In this document: positions 1 to 10,793 of the stretch, piece by piece
Position numbering within the stretch: position 1 is the stretch's first letter
Layout: every line of letters begins with the position of its first letter
Origin: Saccharomycopsis malanga
Taxonomy: Eukaryota; Ascomycota; Saccharomycetes; Ascoideales; Saccharomycopsidaceae
Length of the DNA: 64,000 nt
Assembly (NCBI GenBank): GCA_004014935.1
Contig: CP025324.1
Coordinates: 806,001 to 870,000, forward strand
Reading direction: 5' to 3'
Made by a program: the position numbers and the translations under genes
The notes under the pieces: generated by a model
What the model saw: the letters and a program-made list of their open reading frames with translations, nothing else
What the model was told of the DNA's origin: nothing
The model's database searches: none

Positions 1-671
1 TAATAAAAATAATCGGTTTTTGAGAAATTGATGGGAAGAAAATGTCAAAATTGGTAGTAACGAGGCATGATTTGACAAAGTTGTAATAAAAACTTTTTTT
101 CTTGACAACTCAAGTACCTTGTATTATTTTTATTTTCCAACCAGCCCATCTTTTAGTATTTATTGTTTGAGCCATAGTTTTTAAACCTGAAGACACCCAA
201 TTGAACGTAAAGTATGGCTTTACAAGCAATCTTGATAATTCAAGGGTCATTTTTCGATTTCTTTACTGTGATACACCTACATTGATATTCAACCAAAATT
301 TCCAAATTACATCTCACTACAAGTGTTCACTACCAATATCCCAGTATTGACTTATACGGCTGAAATCTTCAAAGCTTGCCCCTGTATTTTAGGCTATATA
401 TATGCTTCGGATATATCTCGAAACGTCGCGTAACCACGCCAAAGTCCGTGACTCGCACACGGGCAAATCAGAGGTCTCGATGGGTTCCCCAGATCAGCCA
501 ACTTGCTCCACACCGATTGGCAGCCATTATAAATAGCAAGCATTGTGCTGGGTGTTTAATTTTTTTCTTTTCTTTTCTCAGTTGTATCTTTACACCTGGC
601 AATTAATAAACAACACTTGTCAAATACGGACTTTCCATACATAGTAATACATAATAGCTCTACATAGTATC
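1..671. promoter_or_regulatory. Upstream region of XYL1, no gene seen
   Basis: This AT-rich stretch leads into XYL1. A GC-richer block at about 420-500 contains several CG-rich motifs and a CCCCAG run, of the kind bound by zinc-finger carbon regulators. I cannot assign a factor. A short open frame at 376-606 lacks an ATG start and has no protein-like composition, so I do not call it. Xylose-induced control is expected from the family but is not shown here. Confidence 0.4.
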
Positions 672-1646
672 ATGGCTTCGCTTGTCACTTTAAACAACGG
701 TTACAAGATTCCTTTGGTCGGATTGGGTGTCTGGAAGATATCTCCTGACGATGCTGCCCAAGCTGTTTACGACGCCATCAAGATTGGCTACAGACTCATT
801 GATGGTGCGGAGGATTACGGCAATGAAAAACAAGTTGGTGAAGGTATCAAAAGAGCCATTGCTGATGGACTTGTCAAGAGAGATGAACTTGTAGTGGTTT
901 CAAAGTTGTGGAACTCATTCCATCATCCTGCCAATGTTAGAAAAGCTTTAAACAAAACCTTGTCTGACTTGCAATTGGATTACATTGACGTTTTTTACAT
1001 CCATTTCCCAATTGCCTTCAAGTTCATTCCTTTTGAGGAAAAATACCCACCTGGTTTCTACAGCGGTGATGGCGACAACTTCCACTTTGAAAACGTTCCT
1101 ATTGCCGAAACTTGGAAGGCTTTGGAACAATTGGTTGACGAGGGCAAAATCAAGACTCTTGGTATCTCCAACTTTTCTGGTGCTTTGATTGAAGACTTGT
1201 TGAGATCCGCCAAAATCCCTCCAGCAATCTTGCAAATCGAACACCATCCTTACTTGACCCAACCAAGATTGATTCAATACGCTCAAAGCAGAAACATCTT
1301 GGTCACTGCTTACTCTTCCTTCGGTCCACAATCTTTCATTGAATTGAACCATCCTAAGGTCAAAAGTGTCGACTCCTTGCTTGTTCATGACAAAATCGCC
1401 TCCATCGCTAAAACCCACAAGAAAACAAACGCTCAAGTCTTGTTGAGATGGGCTACCCAAAGAGGCATTGCTGTCATTCCTAAATCTTCTAAAAAAGAAA
1501 GATTGGAATCTAACTTGCGTGTCGAGGACTTTGACTTGTCCAAGGATGAAATTGAACAAATCAACTCCTTAGACATTGGTTTGAGATTCAACGACCCTTG
1601 GGACTGGGCAGAAAAACCAGAGCAAAAGATTGCTACCTTTGTATAA
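672..1646 (+). CDS. XYL1: NAD(P)H-dependent xylose (aldose) reductase
   Basis: This is an aldo-keto reductase of 324 residues, the usual length for yeast xylose reductases. It reduces D-xylose and other aldoses to polyols in the cytosol, the first step of xylose use. The AKR catalytic tetrad is visible: Asp44, Tyr49 (in EDYGNE), Lys78 (VVSKLW) and His111 (IHFPIA). The IPKSS...R segment near residues 269-277 is the coenzyme-phosphate contact loop that lets these enzymes use [14 protein letters not shown] and the C-terminal LRFNDPWDW are diagnostic of XYL1 rather than GRE3-like or general AKRs. I see no CTG codon in it, as expected for a well expressed gene in a CTG-clade yeast. The start is the first ATG and matches family N-termini. 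Confidence 0.93.
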   Translation: MASLVTLNNGYKIPLVGLGVWKISPDDAAQAVYDAIKIGYRLIDGAEDYGNEKQVGEGIKRAIADGLVKRDELVVVSKLWNSFHHPANVRKALNKTLSDLQLDYIDVFYIHFPIAFKFIPFEEKYPPGFYSGDGDNFHFENVPIAETWKALEQLVDEGKIKTLGISNFSGALIEDLLRSAKIPPAILQIEHHPYLTQPRLIQYAQSRNILVTAYSSFGPQSFIELNHPKVKSVDSLLVHDKIASIAKTHKKTNAQVLLRWATQRGIAVIPKSSKKERLESNLRVEDFDLSKDEIEQINSLDIGLRFNDPWDWAEKPEQKIATFV

Positions 1647-2255
1647 ATGATTGTATATGAACGGCTCTTATATAATCAGTAGCATATTGATTGTCCTCTT
1701 TATATGATCTTGTCTATTTTTGAATTTGCTGATAGAGTTTTATATATTGTTAACATGACTCTTTTTCTCTGATACTTATGTAGAGGTTATCGAACAACCA
1801 TAGACATTTCTTCTTATCGAATTCTAGCAATGAGTTGTGCAAATCGATTCCAACTCTCTCTTACACATGAATGTAGATCTAAACGGTATTGTGCTCAAAG
1901 AATGACGCTCTGATTAATATTTATTTTAAGCAGTAACCTGCCAAAATGCCTAAACATTACAATTCAAATCCTATTGAGTAAAGCTTTAAATTCGAATACT
2001 ATTGAGTAGAACTTTCAATAGCAAGAATTGATTATGAAATTGCTACTGTTTGTAAGCTTTGTTTGAGAATTCTATAAACTGGTGTGTCATACTATTTATG
2101 TCATGTAGTATCTGTTGACGGAACAAAAGACAGGAAATCTATATGGCAATATTATTGTCATAGTCAAGCTGCTGAGCAAATTTGAATACTGGCATTTCCT
2201 GCCTGGTGGTTCGAAGAGCCCCCCGTCTGGCTGACTTGAAGGCAATAAACTACAG
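1647..2255. other. Convergent intergenic region, nothing recognised
   Basis: AT-rich 3' flanks of XYL1 (+) and DDC1 (-). It holds a short near-repeat at about 1965-2020 (two versions of an AATACTATTGAGTA-like phrase). I see no ORF, RNA gene or mobile element. Confidence 0.5.
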
Positions 2256-3878
2256 CTAATCAAACAAACCTTTCATTTTCTTAACATTTTGGGTACGGCC
2301 AATACCATCATTGGCATTCTCATCATCAACCAACATTCTCTTACGTTTAACCAAGTCGCCTTCGTGAATATTAGCATAGTCTACATGATGTTCAGCACGA
2401 CTGTTCCAGGTAATTGTTGCCTGGTGTTCGTAATCGTTATCTTGCTCTTTGTGTGTCTCTTGGGGGTACTCGAATTCTTCGTTGATATCAGTAGTGGTTA
2501 GAGCCAGTTTTCCACTCAAACGTTCAGCCCGTTTCTTCCTTGGACTAATAGTATTATGGCTTTCCTCATACAAGTTGCGAACCTCTTCAATGTCAACAAA
2601 AAGATTTTCAGCCTCTTGCTGCTCTAATAGTTCCGCAACCTGCTTTTCCTCGTTGTCTACAACTTTCTTCTTAGGCATCGTTCGTATAACCTTGTATTCT
2701 GGCAAGTGTGCTTTCTCTGTAGGCGCACTGATATCAATAGGTCTTTCTACATGTAAACTTTCGTCCACATCGGTAATCTGTGTAAGTTTCATTTTGACCA
2801 ATCCTTTCTTGAGACTCGATTCAAATACAATGGGATCACCATTCTTTGCAAAAAAAATCTCAAACAACCCGTTACTACTATAGTTGTAAGCAGTACCATC
2901 GTCATTATTAGGATTGAAGTTCCCAACAGCAACGTTGGTGGACATGTTGATAAACGTTTTGAGCTCCTTGAGTCGGAATGTCACTCTCACGACATCTGAC
3001 TCTTCTACGTTAACAAATGCTCCTTGGTACAAGTACTGGTCTGTGATATCGTCTAAACTGACAGACACACACAAAGACATGGGCTGTCTGATGTACACTT
3101 TGTCTTTCTTGATTGGCTTCAAAAAGGCAATAAAATGTAGTCTATTAGCAGATTTCTTGATATTGATTTGAAAATCCTCGATAGAATTGGGCGTGACCTC
3201 TAGAAACCGCTTGATTATGGCATTTTCTAATAGTAAATAACATATAGATTTTGTAGACTCATCAACTCCCGGTCCATGAGAAGCTCCATTTGTAAGACTA
3301 AACTCTTGTTCCTCTTCTTCGTCGTATGAATAGCTCGCCCATAACTTATCCAATCGCTGTTTATACCTCTTGGAAATATCGCGATTGTCCAACCAACAAG
3401 GGCGAAACCCTGGACTGAACTGTTTCCTCACTTTTTTGTTAGATATTTTCTCCACCAACAATCGAAACCGATGACTGGCAGGACAATCCTTGTGGAAGTT
3501 GATAGACAAGGTGTATTCATTATCATCGGCAGCCGATTTGAACAAAACAGACAAGAACCGGGCCTGGATGATGAAACTATAGCAACTTTTCCTCTGGTTA
3601 TCATTATCCTGTTCGTTGCCTTGTCCATATCTGGTGAACCCTTCTGTCACCAAGTCTTCCATGTTGACGCTTTCGTCAAGAAACTGGTACTTGTCGAAAA
3701 AGGCGTTTTTAAAATAGGCGTCCAAATTGGCGGTTTTCGAGTTGTTCAAGGCAGATACACTGAGAAATTTGTCTGTGATGACAAACTTCAAATTGTCAGA
3801 TACCATTACTAAAGAATTGATGACCTTGCACCATATCTGTCTGGACTCAAGGCTCTCTATGACTGCCTGGAAAGACAT
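2256..3878 (-). CDS. DDC1: DNA damage checkpoint 9-1-1 clamp subunit (Ddc1/Rad9)
   Basis: The protein is 540 residues if translation starts at the ATG at 3878. A longer in-frame start at 3941 would add 21 residues, but MSFQAVIES is the conserved Ddc1 beginning (MSFKATI in S. cerevisiae), so the inner ATG is preferred. Ddc1 forms the PCNA-like 9-1-1 ring with Rad17 and Mec3. It is loaded at damaged DNA and activates Mec1. The N-terminal two thirds is the Rad9/PCNA-like fold, and the C-terminal tail is acidic and basic, as in family members. The last residues (GIGRTQNVKKMKGLFD) match the Ddc1 C-terminus (GLGLTQVEKPRGIFD in S. cerevisiae). That end-to-end match is the best evidence, since the middle is fast evolving. 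Confidence 0.85.
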   Translation of the reverse strand: MSFQAVIESLESRQIWCKVINSLVMVSDNLKFVITDKFLSVSALNNSKTANLDAYFKNAFFDKYQFLDESVNMEDLVTEGFTRYGQGNEQDNDNQRKSCYSFIIQARFLSVLFKSAADDNEYTLSINFHKDCPASHRFRLLVEKISNKKVRKQFSPGFRPCWLDNRDISKRYKQRLDKLWASYSYDEEEEQEFSLTNGASHGPGVDESTKSICYLLLENAIIKRFLEVTPNSIEDFQINIKKSANRLHFIAFLKPIKKDKVYIRQPMSLCVSVSLDDITDQYLYQGAFVNVEESDVVRVTFRLKELKTFINMSTNVAVGNFNPNNDDGTAYNYSSNGLFEIFFAKNGDPIVFESSLKKGLVKMKLTQITDVDESLHVERPIDISAPTEKAHLPEYKVIRTMPKKKVVDNEEKQVAELLEQQEAENLFVDIEEVRNLYEESHNTISPRKKRAERLSGKLALTTTDINEEFEYPQETHKEQDNDYEHQATITWNSRAEHHVDYANIHEGDLVKRKRMLVDDENANDGIGRTQNVKKMKGLFD

Positions 3879-4638
3879 TGTATGTGAATGAGTTAGAGGT
3901 GCTGTCAGACTAGGTAGAATATGAATAGTGTAAATGGTCAAAAGAAGTATGAATATGAACAGTATAAATGGTCAGAGTAGAATTGCAATCTTGTTTATTG
4001 GCAGCATCGCATGCTGGTGGCCCTTACAAAATGAGCAATTTAATAGAGGTAATATCTAAAAAAGTCTGTACGAATATTACCTTTAATCCTCTTCTCTCTA
4101 TTATTAGAATTAAGACCACTTAATATGAAGTTTTTAACGCATTTGAAATATTTGATCTCTCGATGAGCATCTTTAGCGCTACGCGCAGGCAAATTTTCAA
4201 TTTTCACTCCAGTTTCAACATGAAAGATTTGATCCTTTCTGATAAAGCTGAGAGGCTGTCTGATTTTTGTAAAATTAGTTAGTTGCAAGGATTGTTGGTA
4301 AGCGATAAAGTCAAAAGCTAAGTATAAATAAACTGGAGAGGTATTTTTTGATGAAAATTGGTCGGTCTATTTAAATAATAATATGAGTTAATTTTAAATA
4401 GTTAAACACCGTGTAAACATCCGCTTTAAATCTGCTAAAATCAACAAACTACAAACTACAACTCTTGAAAAACGCAAATGCTTTGTAATAACTTAAAAGG
4501 GTATCTATGGTAAAATATGAAAATGCAAATGCTGCGAAAAAAAGCTATGAAAACTGTCAAGAATGTGATGAATAGATATCTAACTAATGACCATATAAAA
4601 TTTTATTTTAATACTATTAAAATAAACAGCTTCAACTC
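3879..4638. other. Region between DDC1 promoter and VRL1 3' end
   Basis: About 760 bp of AT-rich DNA holding the DDC1 promoter and the VRL1 3' flank. A minus-strand open frame at 4040-4288 starts at TTG and gives 82 residues with no recognisable feature, so I treat it as chance. Near 3895-3975 two phrases resembling AGAATATGAATAGTGTAAATGG are repeated, a short imperfect duplication just upstream of DDC1. Confidence 0.4.
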
Positions 4639-7600
4639 TTAAGAGCTCAAAGACCTCGCATCACACAATCCTTTTTCGAACACCATACTAGAATACTTCA
4701 AATTTTTAATTCTTTCCTTGGCGAGCACCTTGATGGCATATTTCAAGAACAATCCTTTAAACTCTATAAAGTTGTTCACTTCTGTAGCAAGTGATTCATG
4801 ATTGAATTTCACGTCATTACTTAAACTAATCAATTTCAATCGGTTAATCTTGTACTGTTTAATGACCTTTGATTCGTAATTTGATCTACGCGACTCAATC
4901 AAGTTGCTTAAAAACGAACGTTTTTTCACAACCTGGTTTGTCTGCTGATTTGGAACAGTGAGCGATGAGGAGGAAGTCGGAGGGTTTTTAGAAATGTCGT
5001 TGGGTGACGAAGCCTGCCGTAATGGGGATGTAAATGGTGATCCAATTGGTGGAGTTTTGGAACCATCAAAGTTTGTATTGAATGGGGAAACTGGAGTATT
5101 CAATCGAAAAACATTAAAATCTTCTTCTGACAATCCAGAATGGTTTTCTTCGTCTATGCTTGTCTCGCTACCTGTTTCCCTACTTGTATCTCCATTTGTC
5201 TCTCTACTTGTGTCTCTATTTGTTTCTTTGATTGTTTCTCTAGTTGCTTGTTGTACTTCTTCTTCTGATGCGCCTAATGGTGACTCGTCATTCTCGCCTT
5301 TAAACTCGTTTGGCCGAAGTTTTATCAATTCTGCTTTGAGAGAGTTCAACTCCAGTGCTAACTTCAACCATTTGGTGATTTTCTTACCCAAAACACTATT
5401 GATGTTTCGAATTAATCTATCAGCACAGCTTTCCAAGTGTTGGAGAAAGTATATAAACTTCTGGTACTCATCGATATTGTCTTTTTCAGAAACTAACTTC
5501 ATCAACGTGTCACATAATCCAGAGAAAACTCGGGGTAATTTGGTTTCAAAATAATACTCGTCGCTACTAAAACGAGGAGGGTTAAGACTAGCTTGTTCGT
5601 CAAATCCAAGAAGAGGCAGCCCAGAAAGTAAATCCAGATATACTTTATATGAGTTGTTAAGATCATCGGTTTTATGTTTGGTGACCACCACTAGCTGTAC
5701 AGTTTTCTTGAAGATTCTTTGAAATCCTTCGAGCTCCTCAAGAGAATATTTGAGAAAGTTGTGTATGTCACGAACTTCATCTATAGTGTAATTTTTACTT
5801 CTATCAATGGCAAAAAGCTCCTCCAAGTTGTCAAGCCCAGTATCGGTAAATTCTTCTGGAATATTAGGGCTTGCTGATACTGGAGACTCGCTAATTTGAG
5901 AATTTATAGAAAGTTTCTCCTTGTTGGACTCCATTTTTAGACGGCTACGGTTTTCTAAGCTAGGGGTGTTGATAGCTGGCAAAATCAAAAATTCCCAAAG
6001 CAATTCATGATTAGTAAAGTCTTTCGAAAGAAGAAGGCCGACAAGAAAAATATTAAGTTTCACCATCAAGGTATTGATTTTCAATTTGTTGAAATTGAAA
6101 AAAGCAAAGGAAGTGATGTTTAGTCTGTTAAAGTTGCTCATCATATATATGATAGGTAAATAACTGACAGGATACTCGATATGGAGTAACCGGATCAAGT
6201 CGCGAAAATCGTTCAACGAGTGATAATTAGAGTAATGATGGATTTTCAATTTGTTTTGGTCCAAATTTTTGATAATTTGACCTTTAATAATGAAAAACCA
6301 TTGGTTTTTGTCTAGCTTAGCTCTCAAGATACCAAACTTTTTTTTGTCTACAAGAGGGAAAAAATGTTTTAAACAATACCCATCAATATACTTTTCAATT
6401 TCACTGGATTCCTCGCTTCCTTCGGAGTTCATTTTGACAAAATCAAGAATGGTGAGGAAAGTTTTTGTATCGGTTTTGTTGATGTTCAATCTATCATCAT
6501 TGAGGATTTCCTTGATATTGTCTAAGCGGTTGTATTTGATATACAAAGCAAGGGGTGAGTAATGTTTTTGATTGAATTGATTCACATTGACAAATTTATA
6601 CTGCAATACAAGCTTCAAGTTACTTTTGAGAGTATGAAGCAAGGTATTACCTTTATTGTCTACATGGTCTTCAAGACTGAACACCTTGTTTTGAAGTGCA
6701 TACCACTGGTCAACAGTAGCAAACACTTTTGACATGAGATCTGGATAGTTTGGCATGTCGTAGTTACGACATAACGATAGAAGCGGTGTGTTACTATTCA
6801 AATCCTTGTCAGACCAATCAATGAAAAGGCCAATTTTTCCAATAAGCAAGTCGTAATGAAACAAGTAATGGCCAATATTTCGCTGATACGAGTCTCGGAA
6901 GTTATAATATTGTATACACTCTGTTATAGTGCAGGTTAATGAAACAATAGAGATGATCTCATCTACTATGGAATTCTTCTCATTTATAAGGGCGCTTAGA
7001 AGCAACGACTGCTTGTTAAGGTTATAATCGTAGAGAATGTCTTCTATAGGGTAAATGAGCTCATTATTAATAAGAGTTTTGAACATTTCATAATTGGAAA
7101 CTTTGATTGCTTGCATTAGAAGAGAATCACCATCAAAATTAATAGATTTCAAACAGTGGTCAAGCGGTAAAAATGATTTAGACGGTTGAGTTTGCTCTTG
7201 AATAAATTCCACTAAACGATCAACTTGTTTGGACTCCAATATTTGATACAATTCCATATTCAAAGCAGAACATTTGCTCAATTGTTGAAAATTAGACTTA
7301 TTTTGCAAATGATACAATACTGCCTCTAACGTGGAAATAGCATACCCTACTAGGCCTACATCAGGATCCACGTACGAAAACCTCTTGATATACTCTAAAT
7401 GAACGTGGCAGTTGTTCACTTTAGAGCGTACAACCACAAGAATCATTAGCGCCACTAGCATGTCTGCGTTAACACTCATACTCTTCACCTCTTCTAGCTC
7501 GTTATACGCACCGGTACTTATGGTGATACTCATAGACTTTGTTAAAGCGGCAAACGTCTCCAATAGTATCCTAGACTTTTCCGCATAACTATTCGCCAAA

Positions 7601-8925
7601 GGAAGATGTTGGAAAACTTTGACGGCCGTGTCGATTTTTGAAAGAAACATATTCAATTGAGGCTGTGATTTATGTCTTTTAGCGCTAAACAGTTTATCAT
7701 CAAATAAACCCACTTGGGTTATTGATATGTTTTGCAAATTTTCGTATTCTTCAGCGCCAAGGATGATTTCTCTGTCATTTGGCTTGTTTAATACTTTGAC
7801 CAACTGGCGCCAAATTTTGTCAAATAATTTGAGCTCCACATAGTCATATATACATCGGTTTAAATCTATAGAAGGCGCGTAGTTGAACACTGCATCAATA
7901 ATAGTACCATCAAGAGATTTGAAAATCAATGCTGATTGGTTGATAGTCTCCTTAAACAAGGTCACAATCTCATGGGGGTCATTGATACTTTCAATAACAA
8001 AGTTTTTGAATAAATGTTGGAAATCTTCTCCAATCTGCTGATTAATTAAAGGAAACCGTCCTAAAAGTTGATGGAATGTCACTTTGGGAGTTTCCACTTG
8101 CAGAAGGAACCCAAACTCATTGATCCAATCATCGTGATCATTGAAACTGGTCTTAATCTCATTAGAATCACTCACTCCTGGAATAACCTTGGCTACAGCA
8201 GACTTTAAAGATGATGAAGGAACAGCTCCAATTGCAGGCGACTGTTTGTTGAAAGAAGAACTCCTACTATGGCCAAACGTGGCGGAGGTCAGTGATAATG
8301 GTACGGATTGCGGTATTTGAAGTTTCTTGTATAGAATTTCCGGTATAGGGGTGCCTACAAGCGGTCTGTCTACGTGGATCAAGAGAAACTCCGAGTTTTT
8401 GGGAAAAAACAGATTAAAGTTGACAAAAAGCTGGATCTTGGAGACTTTTATATGGGACTGGGGGTCCGAGGAAATGCTTGATTCTTGATATAAGTATGTG
8501 TTCCTACTATTAGAATCATTAACGATGATCTGGTCTTTTTTTAAGATAATCTCATTGTTGCTGGCCGTGTGATAAGTTTTTGATTTCTTGGTATTGAGAA
8601 TAGCGGCAAGATTGGTATTGCGGGTGATGTGGTTGTTGAGATGACGTAAGTCGATAAGGTGATGTTTGATAAAGTCTGGTCGAAGCGCAAGTTCACGATA
8701 TGGAACACCATTTGTATTGTCATAATAGTTTAAAAGAACATGAGAATCTGGGACAACAATGGCATAGGCAAACCTATCCTGAAGAAACGCTAGGTATATG
8801 TCCTTGAGCCCAGATTTTAGCGGATCATTTGTAGAGAATAGACTGTTAAGAAGCGGGTTTAGAAGCTTGAAACGTAAATATGGAGCTGGTCCCAGCACTG
8901 AATTGCCGGCAGAGTTGTATGACAT
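4639..8925 (-). CDS. VRL1: VARP-like endosomal protein with VPS9, ankyrin and PX/BAR regions (Vrl1)
   Basis: A 1428-residue protein. A VPS9 Rab5-GEF domain is visible at about 420-560 (NADMLVALMILVVVRSK and the YAISTLEAVLYHL helix). Ankyrin-like repeats follow at about 590-830. A degenerate PX-like segment lies near 865-945, and long helical stretches at about 1060-1230 and 1350-1428 fit the C-terminal BAR-like region. This order matches yeast Vrl1, which pairs with Vin1 in the VINE complex on endosomes and acts on Rab5/Vps21-type GTPases. The gene is intact here, whereas common S. cerevisiae laboratory strains carry it split by a frameshift. A Thr/Glu-rich repeat (TSRET, DTSRETN, GDTSRETG) lies at about 5160-5245 between two helical regions and looks like a replication-slippage expansion. 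The family is assigned from architecture; individual boundaries are rough. Confidence 0.75.
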   Translation of the reverse strand: MSYNSAGNSVLGPAPYLRFKLLNPLLNSLFSTNDPLKSGLKDIYLAFLQDRFAYAIVVPDSHVLLNYYDNTNGVPYRELALRPDFIKHHLIDLRHLNNHITRNTNLAAILNTKKSKTYHTASNNEIILKKDQIIVNDSNSRNTYLYQESSISSDPQSHIKVSKIQLFVNFNLFFPKNSEFLLIHVDRPLVGTPIPEILYKKLQIPQSVPLSLTSATFGHSRSSSFNKQSPAIGAVPSSSLKSAVAKVIPGVSDSNEIKTSFNDHDDWINEFGFLLQVETPKVTFHQLLGRFPLINQQIGEDFQHLFKNFVIESINDPHEIVTLFKETINQSALIFKSLDGTIIDAVFNYAPSIDLNRCIYDYVELKLFDKIWRQLVKVLNKPNDREIILGAEEYENLQNISITQVGLFDDKLFSAKRHKSQPQLNMFLSKIDTAVKVFQHLPLANSYAEKSRILLETFAALTKSMSITISTGAYNELEEVKSMSVNADMLVALMILVVVRSKVNNCHVHLEYIKRFSYVDPDVGLVGYAISTLEAVLYHLQNKSNFQQLSKCSALNMELYQILESKQVDRLVEFIQEQTQPSKSFLPLDHCLKSINFDGDSLLMQAIKVSNYEMFKTLINNELIYPIEDILYDYNLNKQSLLLSALINEKNSIVDEIISIVSLTCTITECIQYYNFRDSYQRNIGHYLFHYDLLIGKIGLFIDWSDKDLNSNTPLLSLCRNYDMPNYPDLMSKVFATVDQWYALQNKVFSLEDHVDNKGNTLLHTLKSNLKLVLQYKFVNVNQFNQKHYSPLALYIKYNRLDNIKEILNDDRLNINKTDTKTFLTILDFVKMNSEGSEESSEIEKYIDGYCLKHFFPLVDKKKFGILRAKLDKNQWFFIIKGQIIKNLDQNKLKIHHYSNYHSLNDFRDLIRLLHIEYPVSYLPIIYMMSNFNRLNITSFAFFNFNKLKINTLMVKLNIFLVGLLLSKDFTNHELLWEFLILPAINTPSLENRSRLKMESNKEKLSINSQISESPVSASPNIPEEFTDTGLDNLEELFAIDRSKNYTIDEVRDIHNFLKYSLEELEGFQRIFKKTVQLVVVTKHKTDDLNNSYKVYLDLLSGLPLLGFDEQASLNPPRFSSDEYYFETKLPRVFSGLCDTLMKLVSEKDNIDEYQKFIYFLQHLESCADRLIRNINSVLGKKITKWLKLALELNSLKAELIKLRPNEFKGENDESPLGASEEEVQQATRETIKETNRDTSRETNGDTSRETGSETSIDEENHSGLSEEDFNVFRLNTPVSPFNTNFDGSKTPPIGSPFTSPLRQASSPNDISKNPPTSSSSLTVPNQQTNQVVKKRSFLSNLIESRRSNYESKVIKQYKINRLKLISLSNDVKFNHESLATEVNNFIEFKGLFLKYAIKVLAKERIKNLKYSSMVFEKGLCDARSLSS

Positions 8926-10793
8926 GGCGTTATCTAAGCATAGGCATAATAGGAGCGCTCAGGACGGTCAATGGTAATTATTTCTATGAAATTATGGCAG
9001 TATAGTATTAGGGATGTCTAGTATGGAATATCTGGATTCAAATCCTTTCAAAGAAAAAATTTCAGTTATAGAAAAGCAGGAGAGTCCTTGTCAAAGTGGT
9101 AGATGTAAATTGGTACAAGTGACAGTTTTGGATCAATGAAAGAGATTTGGTATAAGTGATGAGATTGGCAGGTAAATAGCATAGATACTTGGTAAGGAGC
9201 ACTTATTGACTGGGAAATCACGTGCGAGTGTAATAGTTCGTTAAAATGGGGTTTGGTGAAGGGTGTCTTTGGAGGTAGTAATATTAGAATAAGCTGAAAA
9301 GAGGCCGAGAACTGAAGACAATAAGATGTGGGTAGGATTATTGAGCTTATTGTAGAAGGAAAAACAATAGGGGCTATAAGAAATATTAGTATGTGCGCTG
9401 TAAGATTTGTAAGTTTGATGGTATGACTGTATCGAAGTGATTAATTTCAGATGTTTGTAGCTTTGATCAAAGCTAAGATGAAATATAGTCCAATTAAATT
9501 GACAGGTTGAATTTTCAACGTTATATAGTTGAGAACGGTTGGCAGGTTTTGGTATTGGGTCGTTATTTTAAACATAAAACTTCCTTTCCGCTTTTGATTT
9601 AGAGATTTTACCATCAACCATACGTTTAAATCTCAGTATATATTAGTGTTTTAATACGCACTGTGTTTAACAAGAAAGAGTAAAGACCAATGGAAAAACC
9701 TAGTATATTCCTCAAAATAGTTCTTTACTTGAACACCTTATGGTTTGAGCAGTAGATAATAGACCTTGATCTAACATCGTGACACCATATGTGCAAAACG
9801 ATTCCACCAAAGTGACCTCTTGAAACTTATTACTCCCATGAAAACATACAAGGCTTATGGGTGGAGCCTGTTTTACCTATATACTTAAAAGTAGCTCTAT
9901 TTTTGGATAATATAGAATGACAGGCAATCCAGCCCTGTATCAAACATCAATATGAAGTGCAAAATCTAAAAGGAGTTTTAAAAGGGGGAAACACCAGAAC
10001 AAGCGCTATAGACTCGGCGTGTACAGCTGGTAAAATTGGAAAAAATTAGAAGCATACAGGAATTTTTCACCACTATTTTGATTATTTATTTTACAAATTT
10101 TTACCAGGAATTCTGGTATTTTATTTTTTAATTTTACTTTATCAGTTTTTAACAAGAAATTATATTTTCTTTATATATTTTGCCAATTTTTAACAAGATA
10201 TTATAATTTCTTCATGTATATTACTACCTTATACAAGTATTTTAGCTTATATAGGTTACTTGCTTATACTACTTGCCATGCAGCCCTCTGCACAGTCCAT
10301 GTGATGCTCACAGCACATGCGTTTGGCGTCTTTACCATCAGTAGATAATAGATATATTGGAGCCAACAATTGTATTCCATTGACGCGATAGGGGCTTGCC
10401 GTAAAGTGAATAGTCTCCTCAAGCGTCTTCCCTTGGACCTTACGGCAATTATACGCAACAACTATACGGAGGATCGGAATCTGGGGATAACAATTGATTT
10501 CCCGGGCTTGAGATCAATGACAATGTGGGGATAAGCTTATAGGTGTCAGGATAATGACAGTCTAAAAGGTTTCACCATCCTGTGGGCTAATGGAACGTGA
10601 ATGCCCCTCTTGACAATACCAGGAACCACTCAACATTGGCGAGGACCAAGTCTGGGGTACCCCTCACACGCCATTTTTGCTACGCGCCCGCGGGCGGGGC
10701 GGTATATATAAGCTTGAGAGGATTCCCCAGGTATTTGATGAAGATGGATTAGAAGTCATCGGATTAACATAAGAGTAAAACGGTTATTTGAAG
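8926..10793. promoter_or_regulatory. Long divergent promoter region, VRL1/ALD5
   Basis: This 1.87 kb stretch has no credible ORF. The ALD5-proximal part is rich in carbon and stress-type motifs. There are two TGGGGATA phrases (about 10480-10535), CCCCT/GGGG stress or Mig1-type cores, a GGGGTACCCC palindrome at 10654-10663, and a GC-rich run with a GCCCGCGGGC palindrome and GGGCGGGGCGG at about 10686-10702. A TATA box (TATATATAAG) follows at 10703-10712, some 80 bp before the ATG. This fits a glucose-repressed, stress-responsive aldehyde dehydrogenase promoter. Factor names are inferred from consensus only. The AT-rich middle (10070-10260) has two copies of a TTTTTAACAAGA phrase. Confidence 0.5.

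Noticed and set aside
948-1559. 203-residue antisense frame in XYL1
   Set aside because: Shadow of a biased codon set. The sense frame has full family conservation.
4040-4288. 82-residue minus-strand frame
   Set aside because: TTG start, no motif, AT-driven composition.
10264-10461. 65-residue minus-strand frame upstream of ALD5
   Set aside because: Promoter DNA with no protein-like features.
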